A DNA stretch of 9,471 bases from an uncultured Peptococcaceae bacterium (GTDB lineage: Bacteria > Bacillota > Desulfitobacteriia > Desulfitobacteriales > Syntrophobotulaceae), in NCBI GenBank assembly GCA_937892995.1, contig CALBJS010000156.1, forward strand, positions 1 through 9,471, in the 5' to 3' direction. Both the position numbers and the translations under genes were made by a program. Positions 1 to 6,257 of the stretch are shown here, piece after piece. Below the pieces are notes generated by a model that was not told the DNA's origin, did no database searches, and worked only from the letters and a program-made list of their open reading frames with translations. Positions within the stretch are counted from its first letter, which is position 1. Each line of letters opens with the position of its first letter.

Positions 1-269
1 CTCCTACAGTGGTAGCCGTTGATGAACTTGGAGGCTCTGATGATGTTGCGGCTCTGAAAGAAGCAGTGCGTTGTGGTGTGAAAATTTTAGCCACGGCCCA
101 TGCCGGTTCTTTAGAAGAATTACAGAGAAGAGAACATTTCAGAGAACTTCTCCAAAAACAAGCCTTAGAGAGAGTGGTTCTCCTAAGTAGAACAAAAGGA
201 CCAGGAACGATCGAAGGGGTCTACGATATGCTAACAGGCAGTGATCTCTACAAAGGGGAAAATAAATAG
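1..269 (+). CDS. spoIIIAA: Stage III sporulation protein AA (SpoIIIAA), 3' fragment
   Basis: SpoIIIAA is the cytosolic AAA-type, VirB11/GspE-like ATPase thought to power or assemble the mother-cell side of the A-Q channel. Only the last 88 codons or so are present; the first whole codon is at position 3 and the stop at 267-269. The GTG at 9 is an internal valine, not a start, because the frame is open to the window edge. The fragment opens with a Walker B-type strand (VVAVDE). It is followed by a strand ending in ATAHA, a sensor-like His segment typical of this family, and then by a C-terminal helical part. The Walker A region lies upstream of the window. Assignment rests on these motifs and on position directly ahead of spoIIIAB. 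B. subtilis SpoIIIAA is about 307 residues, so roughly 70% of the gene is missing. The operon promoter, sigma-E dependent in B. subtilis, is not visible. Confidence 0.93.
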   Translation, partial: PTVVAVDELGGSDDVAALKEAVRCGVKILATAHAGSLEELQRREHFRELLQKQALERVVLLSRTKGPGTIEGVYDMLTGSDLYKGENK

Positions 270-310
270 GCTTAGTATGGTCATGAAAAATATTTAGTGA
301 TTAGTCACTT

Positions 311-316
311 GGAGGA
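311..316 (+). promoter_or_regulatory. Ribosome binding site deciding the spoIIIAB start
   Basis: GGAGGA lies 7 bases before the ATG at 324. It falls inside the longer open frame that begins at the GTG at 297, which has no comparable Shine-Dalgarno sequence. This favours 324 as the real start. Confidence 0.8.
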
Positions 317-323
317 GAAAAAT

Positions 324-833
324 ATGCTGATAATCGGCTACCTAGGAATGATTATTGGCTTTGGTTTTTTAGGCTTATTAAAGGCTAATCAAATTAAAAG
401 AAGACCACGAGAAATCAGAGAGATGATCAATGCCTTGGCTCTATTGGACACCGAGATATATTGGGGGGTCACTCCCTTACCGGAAGCTTTTAAAGTTCTC
501 AAGGATAGAACTGATTCTCCTTGGAAAGAGTTTTTTAGCAAATTAGAAGAAAAGTTAAGAAAGGGAGAAAATGCATTTACCGCGTGGGAAATGACTATTC
601 GCGAGCATCAGAAGCAAATCTCCCTAAGAGATGACGATTGGAGAATTATTAAGGAAATTGGCAAAGGCCTGGGACGATCGGATCGTAACGAGCAGCATAA
701 GCAACTGGAACTGGCCCAAAAACATCTAACTTCAATCGATGGAAGAGCAAGACTGGAAGCAGAGAGTAAAGCTAAAATGTGGTCTTACCTTGGTTTTTTA
801 GGTGGAATAGCGGTTGTAATTATTATGATTTAA
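324..833 (+). CDS. spoIIIAB: Stage III sporulation protein AB (SpoIIIAB)
   Basis: SpoIIIAB is a membrane protein resembling type II secretion GspF/T2SF proteins. In the A-Q complex it is thought to link the SpoIIIAA ATPase to the membrane platform. From the ATG at 324 it is 169 residues, close to the 171 of B. subtilis. An N-terminal membrane segment (about 2-19) and a C-terminal one (about 151-168) flank a charged helical cytosolic domain. Visible family signatures are the EIYWGVTPLPEAF stretch near residues 44-56 and the GLGRSDRNEQHK stretch near 115-126. The frame could be extended to a GTG at 297, but the GGAGGA site and family length support 324. It sits 54 bases after spoIIIAA and 17 bases before spoIIIAC in the same operon. 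Confidence 0.95.
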   Translation: MLIIGYLGMIIGFGFLGLLKANQIKRRPREIREMINALALLDTEIYWGVTPLPEAFKVLKDRTDSPWKEFFSKLEEKLRKGENAFTAWEMTIREHQKQISLRDDDWRIIKEIGKGLGRSDRNEQHKQLELAQKHLTSIDGRARLEAESKAKMWSYLGFLGGIAVVIIMI

Positions 834-850
834 GAAGGGAAGGTAGAGTC

Positions 851-1048
851 ATGGGCTTTGATTTAATTCTCAAAGTAGCAGGAATTGGTATTTTAGTTGG
901 TGTTTTAGTTACGATTCTTAATGCCATAGATAAGAAGGAACAAGCACAGTTGGTTACCCTTGCCGGTGTGGTTGTTGTGCTTTATATAGTGATTCAAGGA
1001 ATATCTGATTTATTTGTTTTAGTCAATAGTGTTTTCAAATTGTACTAG
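851..1048 (+). CDS. spoIIIAC: Stage III sporulation protein AC (SpoIIIAC)
   Basis: This is a 65-residue integral membrane protein, close to the 68 residues of B. subtilis SpoIIIAC. It has two hydrophobic segments (about 5-24 and 34-53) separated by a short polar loop with NAIDKKEQAQ. The loop and the following GVVVVLY segment match the small AC family. The frame is open further upstream to 779, inside spoIIIAB. The ATG at 851 is preferred because an AAGG site sits 7 bases before it and the length then fits the family. SpoIIIAC is distantly related to SpoIIIAD, which follows. Both are placed in the membrane core of the A-Q channel, beneath the ring proteins. The molecular role of the segment pair is not settled for the family. 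Confidence 0.93.
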   Translation: MGFDLILKVAGIGILVGVLVTILNAIDKKEQAQLVTLAGVVVVLYIVIQGISDLFVLVNSVFKLY

Positions 1049-1061
1049 GGGGCAACAAGGA

Positions 1062-1448
1062 GTGGAGATAGCACAGATCGTAGGTCTGGCAATTATTGTT
1101 ACGGTAATCGGAACCGTACTCAAACAGATCAAGCCCGAAATGGCCCTCCAACTAAGTATTTTGACAGGAGTAGCAATTTTTTTGCTGATAATGGATAAAA
1201 TCAGACTTATTGTTGACCTCCTGCAGAAATTAGCTGACCAAGCCAATGTAAGTTCTTATTATCTATTTATTGTACTTAAAATAGTAGGGGTGGCCTACTT
1301 AGCAGAATTTGGTTGCCAGATATGCAAGGACGCCGGGGAAAACGCCTTGGCGACCAAGGTAGAGATCGCAGCTAAAATATTTGTTATTATTCTGGCAATC
1401 CCTATCATAGTGGCTATTATGGAATCGATGATGACCCTGCTGGCGTGA
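1062..1448 (+). CDS. spoIIIAD: Stage III sporulation protein AD (SpoIIIAD)
   Basis: This polytopic membrane protein has 128 residues from a GTG start at 1062; the B. subtilis protein has 133. An AGGGGG site at 1047-1052 precedes the GTG by 9 bases. The upstream extension to 1029 would overlap spoIIIAC and adds nonconserved residues. Hydrophobic segments lie at about 4-20, 31-50, 66-82 and 104-121. The diagnostic stretch is at about residues 73-105: KIVGVAYLAEF, then CQICKDAGENALATKVE, a well conserved signature of SpoIIIAD. The N-terminal half resembles SpoIIIAC, consistent with an old duplication within the operon. It acts in the mother-cell membrane as part of the A-Q channel base. Confidence 0.95.
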   Translation: MEIAQIVGLAIIVTVIGTVLKQIKPEMALQLSILTGVAIFLLIMDKIRLIVDLLQKLADQANVSSYYLFIVLKIVGVAYLAEFGCQICKDAGENALATKVEIAAKIFVIILAIPIIVAIMESMMTLLA

Positions 1449-1452
1449 GGAG
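1447..1452 (+). promoter_or_regulatory. Ribosome binding site for the spoIIIAE TTG start
   Basis: GAGGAG lies 8 bases before the TTG at 1461 and overlaps the spoIIIAD stop codon (1446-1448). No in-frame ATG or GTG lies nearby, so this strong site supports a TTG start and suggests translational coupling to spoIIIAD. Confidence 0.75.
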
Positions 1453-1460
1453 AGATAAGA

Positions 1461-2645
1461 TTGGCAAAAAAAATAATCTTATGCTTATGTTTGCTGGTAC
1501 TCTGTATCTTAGCACGACCCATCTTATCCTTGGCTGAAGAGGTTCGGGATAAAACAGGAGTAGCTTCAGAATTAGTAGACCTTTCTCAAGAAATAGATTT
1601 ATCCCAAGTAAAGGATTTGCTTCAGCAACTGGATAAGGATGTTCAAGAAGCCCTGCCGGAATTTTCCTTATCCAGAATCTTTGAGGATTTGAAAAGCGGA
1701 AAGCTAAATTTAAGCCCTGAGAATTTGGGAAGCAGTATCTTTAAAGCAATTCTTAAGGAAGTAGTTGTTAATGCTCCACTTATAGCTAAACTTCTTGTCC
1801 TCGCGGTTCTTTGTGCGGTGATTAATCAGCTTCAATTGGCTTTTACAGGTGAGGTCGGCAAGGTAGCCAGAATGCTCGTTTACCTGGTCCTCTTCGGACT
1901 AGCGATTACCTCATTTCGCCTTGCCTTAGATATTGGCAATGCTGCTATTGATAACATGGTCTCTTTCATGCAGGCTACTTTGCCTGTGATGTACACCATT
2001 CTCTTAGCCATGGGCAGTATAACAAGTGCAGCTTTATTTAAGCCTATAGTTATGGGCAGTTTGGTATTTCTTGCTTCGGTTATGAAAAATATTGTTCTTC
2101 CCTTGTTCTTCCTGAGTATAGTTTTACGGCTTTTTAATAATATTTCCCCCCAGTTTAAATTAACCAAATTTGCATCACTCTTAGAGTTTGGCGGTAAATT
2201 TAGTATCGGAATTGTTCTAACCGTCTTTATAGGGATTATGTCGGTTCAAGGTGTTACAGGTGGAGTAGCAGACGGGGTGACTTTAAGGACAGCTAAATAT
2301 TCCGCTGATCTAATCCCAGTAGTAGGGAAATTTTTTAAGGATGCAGTGGAATTAGTTGTTAGTTCAGGGCTACTTCTTAAGAATGCTTTAGGTATAGTGT
2401 CCTTATTGGCTATCATTTTTATTACACTTTCTCCCGTGATAAAGATTATAGCTATGATGTTCACTTTTAAGATCTCAGCAGCCCTGGTCGAGCCCCTTGG
2501 AGAAAAAGAACTTGCAGATAGTTTACAAGATATGTCCAAGGGCCTATTATATATCTTCACAGCAGTCGCGTCTGTCGGCATAATGTTCTTCATGGCCATA
2601 ACAATAATTATAGGTGCAGGAAACCTTGCAATTATGCTTCGCTAG
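1461..2645 (+). CDS. spoIIIAE: Stage III sporulation protein AE (SpoIIIAE)
   Basis: SpoIIIAE is the large multispanning membrane subunit of the A-Q channel complex. The 394 residues compare with 399 in B. subtilis. The N-terminus (KK, then a leucine-rich core at about 5-19, ending SLAEE near 23-27) looks like a cleavable Sec signal peptide with an A-x-A-like SLA site, as expected for the family. A polar, amphipathic extracytoplasmic stretch follows to about residue 100. About seven membrane segments come next, near 104-122, 134-152, 170-192, 198-222, 246-264, 309-335 and 361-387. The loop at about 262-308 holds the typical QGVTGGVADGVTLRTAKY and IPVVGKFFKDA motifs. Translation begins at a TTG with a good Shine-Dalgarno, 12 bases after spoIIIAD. 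The family may act as a permease-like element, which is not proven. Confidence 0.96.
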   Translation: MAKKIILCLCLLVLCILARPILSLAEEVRDKTGVASELVDLSQEIDLSQVKDLLQQLDKDVQEALPEFSLSRIFEDLKSGKLNLSPENLGSSIFKAILKEVVVNAPLIAKLLVLAVLCAVINQLQLAFTGEVGKVARMLVYLVLFGLAITSFRLALDIGNAAIDNMVSFMQATLPVMYTILLAMGSITSAALFKPIVMGSLVFLASVMKNIVLPLFFLSIVLRLFNNISPQFKLTKFASLLEFGGKFSIGIVLTVFIGIMSVQGVTGGVADGVTLRTAKYSADLIPVVGKFFKDAVELVVSSGLLLKNALGIVSLLAIIFITLSPVIKIIAMMFTFKISAALVEPLGEKELADSLQDMSKGLLYIFTAVASVGIMFFMAITIIIGAGNLAIMLR

Positions 2646-2681
2646 AGTGGTGATCTTAGAAAGGATTTGGGGTGTACCAAG

Positions 2682-3272
2682 ATGGAAGGTTTAAAAACAC
2701 TTATCCGGAATTTGGCCTTTATTCTTCTCTTGGCCACTTTTCTCGAAATGTTACTTCCGAGTAAGACAATGAGAGGATTTGTTCAGCTAGTAATGGGCTT
2801 GTTCGTCATAGCGGCTATTCTCAATCCCTTAGCAAATTTTCTGAGACTGGAATTTGCAAATGAAGTACCTGCTTGGGTTACGGATTCCTCAACCGAACTG
2901 CCGGTGCTTGCTGCGGAGGGCGACCCAAGCGATACAGGAAAATCTGCGGTAAAAGAGCAGTATAAGAGAATACTAATCAATCAGATTAGTATATTAGTTT
3001 CGGCTATAGATGGAGTGAGCAGTGTCGAGGTGGACGTGGAGTTGGAAGAAAATTCAGGGGGTTTTAGTGATTATCCCCAAATTCTAAAGGTAAGTATAAT
3101 CTTTAGTCAACAAAGCGAGTTTGGTACCCCAATTAATCTCGTGATTATCGGAGGAAGCGATACCATGGAGAACATAGTTTCAGACTCGGATAAGGCCGAA
3201 GAAATAAGAAATCAAGTAGCGGCTCTTATGCAGATTCGGAAAGAAATAGTAATAGTAAGGGAAAAAATATAG
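2682..3272 (+). CDS. spoIIIAF: Stage III sporulation protein AF (SpoIIIAF)
   Basis: SpoIIIAF has two N-terminal membrane segments (about 6-24 and 33-54) around the conserved MLLPS-K-M turn. A soluble ring-building-motif domain (about 90-195) of alpha/beta type faces the space between the membranes. The ATG at 2682 gives 196 residues (206 in B. subtilis) and places the first membrane helix where the family has it. GGGGTG (2669-2674) lies 7 bases before it. The frame also has a TTG at 2667, but an AAGGA almost touching that codon is badly spaced, so I prefer the ATG while not excluding the TTG. The linker at about 60-90 is polar and variable. The protein is expected to contribute a ring or ring base next to SpoIIIAG and AH. 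Confidence 0.92.
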   Translation: MEGLKTLIRNLAFILLLATFLEMLLPSKTMRGFVQLVMGLFVIAAILNPLANFLRLEFANEVPAWVTDSSTELPVLAAEGDPSDTGKSAVKEQYKRILINQISILVSAIDGVSSVEVDVELEENSGGFSDYPQILKVSIIFSQQSEFGTPINLVIIGGSDTMENIVSDSDKAEEIRNQVAALMQIRKEIVIVREKI

Positions 3273-3284
3273 GGAGGGAAAAGG

Positions 3285-3842
3285 ATGATTTTTAAGGAAG
3301 GGGTTATAGATAAGATTCTTTTTTCAATAATTCTGTTAGTAATTATGGGGGCAATTTTGATTTTCACAGGAGGGAAGGAAAAGCCTGTTTTATCAATTAA
3401 AACTGAAGCTGAACCTGCGGCTGCCGTTTCAGTTGACAATTCGGGGATCTCGGCTTTGGAAAAAAGCCTGGAAGAAAAAATCGCAACTAATCTTGAAAAT
3501 ATTAAGGGTGTAGGAAAAACTAAAGTTTTAGTCACATATACTTCAAGTTTAAGAAAAGAATATGCTAGAGATGAAAGTATTACGAAAAGAACATCTAAAG
3601 AGACAGATAAAGAAGGAGGTACCAGAGAAACTGTGGAAACTACAGAAACAAATCATTTAGTCATAGCGGGAAATGCTAATCCTCTGATTGTAGTTGAACA
3701 GCGTCCGGAAGTTGCTGGGGTGCTTATTATCGCTCAGGGAGCGAGTGACCCCAAGATAAAGGAGCAAATTTTTGAAGCAGTAAAGACTCTCTTGAGTATC
3801 CAACCTTCGAAGATAAGTGTTGTTCCCTTAGGAGGAGTATAA
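3285..3842 (+). CDS. spoIIIAG: Stage III sporulation protein AG (SpoIIIAG)
   Basis: SpoIIIAG is the main large-ring protein of the mother-cell side of the A-Q channel. There is one membrane helix near the N-terminus (about 10-28), a short variable linker (30-55), and a ring-building domain from about 57 to 185. That domain is interrupted at about 90-140 by a Thr/Glu/Lys-rich insertion, matching the beta-triangle insertion known in B. subtilis SpoIIIAG. The VAGVLIIAQGA segment (143-153) followed by an amphipathic helix and the PSKISVVPLGG strand is the family's C-terminal signature. At 185 residues it is shorter than the 229 of B. subtilis, the difference being mainly in the linker. GGGAGGG just after the spoIIIAF stop serves as Shine-Dalgarno for the ATG at 3285. 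Confidence 0.95.
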   Translation: MIFKEGVIDKILFSIILLVIMGAILIFTGGKEKPVLSIKTEAEPAAAVSVDNSGISALEKSLEEKIATNLENIKGVGKTKVLVTYTSSLRKEYARDESITKRTSKETDKEGGTRETVETTETNHLVIAGNANPLIVVEQRPEVAGVLIIAQGASDPKIKEQIFEAVKTLLSIQPSKISVVPLGGV

Positions 3843-3846
3843 AGTA

Positions 3847-4413
3847 ATGAAAAGGGTATGGAAAAAAGTTATAACTATAGTGATAATGATAACTTTGATA
3901 TTCGTGTCTTTGTCGCTAGCCTTTTCGGTTTTAAAAAGTAATAATGAGGTGATTGCCGGTGATTTCTTAAAAGCTAAGGGTGATGAGATTAGGATGAGGG
4001 TGAGCATGTTACCTATAAAAAACAATATTGAGTTTTCCAGCGAAATGATTGAGTTAACTAATAATACTGGGCAAAATTACTTTGTCAATTACAGGATCAA
4101 AAGGGAACAATTCAGGCAAGAAGCTAAAGAAATGCTTAGGCTTCTTTTGGAGTCCGATATCCAGAGAACCCGCGAAGAAGCACAAGATCGTTGGCTTGAA
4201 TTGAGCACTAAAATCTCTAAAGAAGAGGAAGTAGAAAATGCATTAAAAATGAGAGGGCTTCTAGATGTTGTATCGGAAGTTAATTCTGAAAAAATAAACA
4301 TTACTGTGTTTGCTAAGGAATTGATACTTCAGGAGATCTATTCCATTAAAGTAATTACCGCTGATATTACCGGTTATTCCGAAGATAAAATAGAAGTATT
4401 AGTAAGGTTCTAG
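3847..4413 (+). CDS. spoIIIAH: Stage III sporulation protein AH (SpoIIIAH)
   Basis: SpoIIIAH is a YscJ/FliF-like ring protein that, in sporulating bacilli, reaches across the intermembrane space to bind forespore SpoIIQ. It has 188 residues (218 in B. subtilis). A basic N-terminus (MKRVWKK) precedes one membrane helix (about 7-28) and a linker (30-77). The ring-building domain (about 78-188) begins with YFVNYRIKREQFRQEAKEML, a conserved family stretch, and ends with the short DKIEVLVRF strand. It starts 4 bases after spoIIIAG, with GGAGGAG (3831-3837) located inside the spoIIIAG end, implying coupled translation. The stop TAG is followed at once by a second in-frame TAG. It is the last gene of the sporulation block, and no strong terminator hairpin follows. 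The SpoIIQ partner is not in this window. Confidence 0.95.
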   Translation: MKRVWKKVITIVIMITLIFVSLSLAFSVLKSNNEVIAGDFLKAKGDEIRMRVSMLPIKNNIEFSSEMIELTNNTGQNYFVNYRIKREQFRQEAKEMLRLLLESDIQRTREEAQDRWLELSTKISKEEEVENALKMRGLLDVVSEVNSEKINITVFAKELILQEIYSIKVITADITGYSEDKIEVLVRF

Positions 4414-4448
4414 TAGAATAATACGCCATTGTTTACCAATTTGGGGAC

Positions 4449-4476
4449 TTGCTGTGACAAGGTATTCTGTTATAAT
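4449..4476 (+). promoter_or_regulatory. Probable sigma-A promoter with extended -10, upstream of asp23
   Basis: TATAAT at 4471-4476 is a perfect -10 and is preceded by TG at 4468-4469, giving the extended TGTTATAAT form. A weak -35 (TTGCTG, 4449-4454) sits 16 bases upstream. An expected start site near 4483 would give a leader of about 54 bases before the ATG at 4537. It lies in the 123-base gap after spoIIIAH, so the downstream genes can be transcribed in vegetative cells independently of the sporulation operon. This is a motif-based prediction. Confidence 0.65.
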
Positions 4477-4536
4477 ATCAAATAACAAGCTATAACAGAC
4501 TATAGTTAGAAAAATGCAAATGAGGTGTAATAATAA

Positions 4537-4926
4537 ATGGATAATAGTAGATTAGAGGGCTCTATCGGTTCAGTTCGAATAGCGGATGAAGTAGTTGAGG
4601 TAATAGCAGGGATGGCTGCTTCAGAAGTTGAGGGAGTAGCCGAGATGAGTGGAGGTTTTGTTGGGGATATTGCCAATATGTTAAGTAGGGGAAAGAATGT
4701 CTCCAGAGGAATTAAGGTTGAGGTCGGTGAGACAGATGCTACAGTTGATTTGTTCTTAGCAGTAGAATATGGTGTCTCTATCCCAGACGTAGCTCAAAAG
4801 GTACAGGAAGCTGTCAAAGGGGCTATAGAAGGCATGACGGGGTTATCAGTCTTAGAAATCAATGTTCATATCCAAGGGATAGCTTTTAAGAACCCCCTTG
4901 AGGCTAAGGAGAATAAAGAAAATTAA
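4537..4926 (+). CDS. Asp23/Gls24 family envelope stress response protein
   Basis: This is an Asp23 (DUF322) family protein of 129 residues with no membrane segment. The domain starts with GSVRIADEVVEVIAGMAASEVEGV (about 11-34) and continues through a Gly/Ser-rich loop. It ends with the strands and helix around GIKVEVGETDATVDLFLAVEYG (58-79) and the VAQKVQEAVKGAIEGMTGLSVLEINVHIQGI tail (85-115), a textbook match. Family members sit under the membrane, bound to AmaP in Staphylococcus, and respond to cell envelope stress. The B. subtilis homologue at the matching locus is yqhY, which lies between accC and nusB and affects acetyl-CoA carboxylase-linked lipid metabolism. GAGGTG (4522-4527) is 9 bases before the ATG. 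The polar C-terminus (EAKENKEN) is typical. Confidence 0.93.
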   Translation: MDNSRLEGSIGSVRIADEVVEVIAGMAASEVEGVAEMSGGFVGDIANMLSRGKNVSRGIKVEVGETDATVDLFLAVEYGVSIPDVAQKVQEAVKGAIEGMTGLSVLEINVHIQGIAFKNPLEAKENKEN

Positions 4927-4943
4927 ATGATTGGGGGTCGAAA

Positions 4944-4948
4944 GAGGT
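4944..4948 (+). promoter_or_regulatory. Ribosome binding site deciding the amaP start
   Basis: GAGGT lies 6 bases before the ATG at 4955. The same frame opens earlier at a TTG (4931), but that would add eight polar residues ahead of the membrane helix and lacks a usable Shine-Dalgarno. Confidence 0.7.
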
Positions 4949-4954
4949 AAAGGA

Positions 4955-5473
4955 ATGCTCCGCAATATTTTAGGGTTGATATTACTAGTTAACGCCGGAT
5001 GGATTATGCTTTTGGCAACAGGATGGGAACTGCCATACGAGTACAGTATAAAGTTAGCCCAGTGGTTGCGACTAAATCCTTTACAGAGCTTGACTTACTC
5101 TTTGGTTACCTTACTTGTCGCTGCATTTTTATTACATAATAACAAAACCAAGGAAAAAAAATCTTTTATTACAAATACTGACGCTGGAGAACTGAGGATT
5201 ACCCATGAGGCAATTGAAGATATTATTCAGCGAAGCACTACAGGTATACAAGGTCTTAGGAAGTTAAACTCTAAGGTCCATCAGGTTGTGGAGGGACTAG
5301 AGATATTCGTTTTCTGCCGGTTGGCTGAGGGTTATAATATTATCCAAGTCTCTGTAAAAATCCAAGAAATAGTTCGTCACGATGTGGAACAATACTCAGG
5401 AATTAAGGTTAAAGAGGTGAAAGTACTGGTACGGCCACAAAGCTTTCTCTGGCGTCTAGTATCAAAGGAATGA
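4955..5473 (+). CDS. amaP: AmaP-like Asp23 membrane anchor
   Basis: The predicted protein has 172 residues from the ATG at 4955. Two membrane helices (about 4-22 and 45-61) form an N-terminal hairpin. The rest is a soluble domain of about 95 residues. This architecture is that of AmaP (alkaline shock response membrane anchor), which recruits Asp23 to the membrane. The soluble part (about 77-160) follows the same pattern as the Asp23 gene just upstream: GELRITHEAIEDII, then a LEIFVFCRLAEGYNI strand, a KIQEIVRHDVEQYSGI helix and a KVKEVKVLV strand. It therefore looks like an Asp23-type domain fused to a membrane hairpin. It begins 28 bases after asp23 and its stop overlaps the next start (ATGA). 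The symbol is assigned by architecture and context, not by strong sequence identity. Confidence 0.82.
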   Translation: MLRNILGLILLVNAGWIMLLATGWELPYEYSIKLAQWLRLNPLQSLTYSLVTLLVAAFLLHNNKTKEKKSFITNTDAGELRITHEAIEDIIQRSTTGIQGLRKLNSKVHQVVEGLEIFVFCRLAEGYNIIQVSVKIQEIVRHDVEQYSGIKVKEVKVLVRPQSFLWRLVSKE

Positions 5474-5733
5474 GTAATTATTGGTGGAGAATGGGGAAAG
5501 GAATTTATAATTCTATACAATGGTGTTTTGGGAACCATCCAGGCAAATCTACAGGTTTTCTAGTAGGTTTTTTTCTAGCTTTAGCATTTATTTTGTTAGG
5601 GTTTTGGCAAACAATTATTCTTGTAGGATTATCCTCTTTTGGATATTATATTGGAAAGTGTTGGGATGACAGGGATTTGCCTTTATGGTTAAACAGGCTT
5701 ATTCATAGATTATATTTTAGGAGCAAAGAATAA
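5470..5733 (+). CDS. DUF2273 small membrane protein
   Basis: This small membrane protein of 87 residues resembles the DUF2273 proteins encoded beside Asp23/AmaP in many Firmicutes. A basic N-terminal region leads into a Gly-rich helix pair at about 25-62, with GKSTGFLVGFFLALAF, then GFWQTIILVGLSSFGYYIGK. The G-x3-G spacing could favour helix packing. The C-terminal tail is basic (RLIHRLYFRSKE). The ATG at 5470 overlaps the amaP stop by four bases. The AGGA before it is immediately adjacent and so poorly spaced, suggesting translation by coupling to amaP. An in-frame ATG at 5491 is a second possible start, giving 80 residues. Its function is unknown; co-occurrence suggests a role with Asp23 and AmaP at the membrane. 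Confidence 0.82.
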   Translation: MSNYWWRMGKGIYNSIQWCFGNHPGKSTGFLVGFFLALAFILLGFWQTIILVGLSSFGYYIGKCWDDRDLPLWLNRLIHRLYFRSKE

Positions 5734-5817
5734 AGTAATCGTCTTAAAACGTTGGGCATTTATTAAAAATGTAGCTGTGGTTATATATAGCAAAAAATAA
5801 TTATTCCGGAGGCTGCC

Positions 5818-6228
5818 ATGAGTAGAAGAACGGCTCGAGAGACTGCACTTCAAGTACTATTCCAAATAGACATCACAGGGGAAGCGGATAATAGAAATGA
5901 AATAATTGAGAATTGGGCTGCGGAGTTTGCCGTTTCGGAAAAGAGCTTGAAATTTGCTCGCGAATTAGTAGATGGGACTTTACTACGAAAAGACGAGATT
6001 GATGATAAGTTAGCCTTAACTGCTCATGAATGGGCTTTAGACAGGATGAACACTGTTGATCGCAATCTAATGAGACTTGCTATTTTTGAGATGTCTTTTT
6101 GTCGAGAAACACCCCAAAAAGTGATATTAAATGAAGCTATCGAAATAGCAAAAAGGTTCGGTGGAGAAGATTCAGCTAGGTTTATCAATGGCATTTTGGA
6201 TAAACTAATGGATAATGCTGAGAAATAG
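5818..6228 (+). CDS. nusB: Transcription antitermination factor NusB
   Basis: NusB binds boxA RNA with NusE (ribosomal protein S10) and supports antitermination of rRNA operons. The 136 residues lie within the normal range. The N-terminus (SRRTARETALQVLFQID) is the basic RNA-binding start of the all-helical fold. The middle shows W-x3-RM-x-TVDRNLMRLAIFEMSF (about 72-94), and the C-terminal part has VILNEAIEIAKRFGGEDSARFINGILDKL (about 102-130), the family's most conserved stretch. GGAGG (5808-5812) precedes the ATG by 5 bases. In B. subtilis nusB also follows the spoIIIA-accBC-yqhY block, so the neighbourhood is partly conserved. The 84-base gap upstream shows AT-rich TATATA sequence but no convincing -35/-10 pair, so transcription may read through from the asp23 promoter. 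Confidence 0.96.
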   Translation: MSRRTARETALQVLFQIDITGEADNRNEIIENWAAEFAVSEKSLKFARELVDGTLLRKDEIDDKLALTAHEWALDRMNTVDRNLMRLAIFEMSFCRETPQKVILNEAIEIAKRFGGEDSARFINGILDKLMDNAEK

Positions 6229-6257
6229 GGTATGTGGAGAAACCTTAAAGGTGAAAT

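Noticed and set aside
2246..2599. 117-residue open frame on the - strand inside spoIIIAE
   Set aside because: It lies wholly opposite a well supported membrane protein gene, has no recognisable domain, and such antisense frames arise easily from hydrophobic codons.
3100..3284. Possible internal sigma-E promoter before spoIIIAG, as reported for B. subtilis
   Set aside because: GATACCAT at 3159-3166 resembles a sigma-E -10, but no matching -35 lies at the expected distance, so it is not supported.
3212..3535. 107-residue open frame on the - strand across the spoIIIAF/AG junction
   Set aside because: It overlaps two conserved genes and their spacing region, with no family match or plausible Shine-Dalgarno context; judged a shadow.
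4454..4459. GTGACA as -35 box for the asp23 promoter
   Set aside because: A 5 of 6 match to TTGACA, but only 11 bases from the -10, too close to work; the extended -10 with TTGCTG fits better.
4414..4536. Terminator after spoIIIAH
   Set aside because: Only weak AT-rich pairings such as CTATA/TATAG (4490-4505) are visible, without a GC stem and U-run, and these lie downstream of the predicted promoter.
5752..5787. Promoter directly upstream of nusB
   Set aside because: TTGGGC and TATATA are about 24 bases apart, too far for a normal sigma-A promoter, and other pairings are weak.
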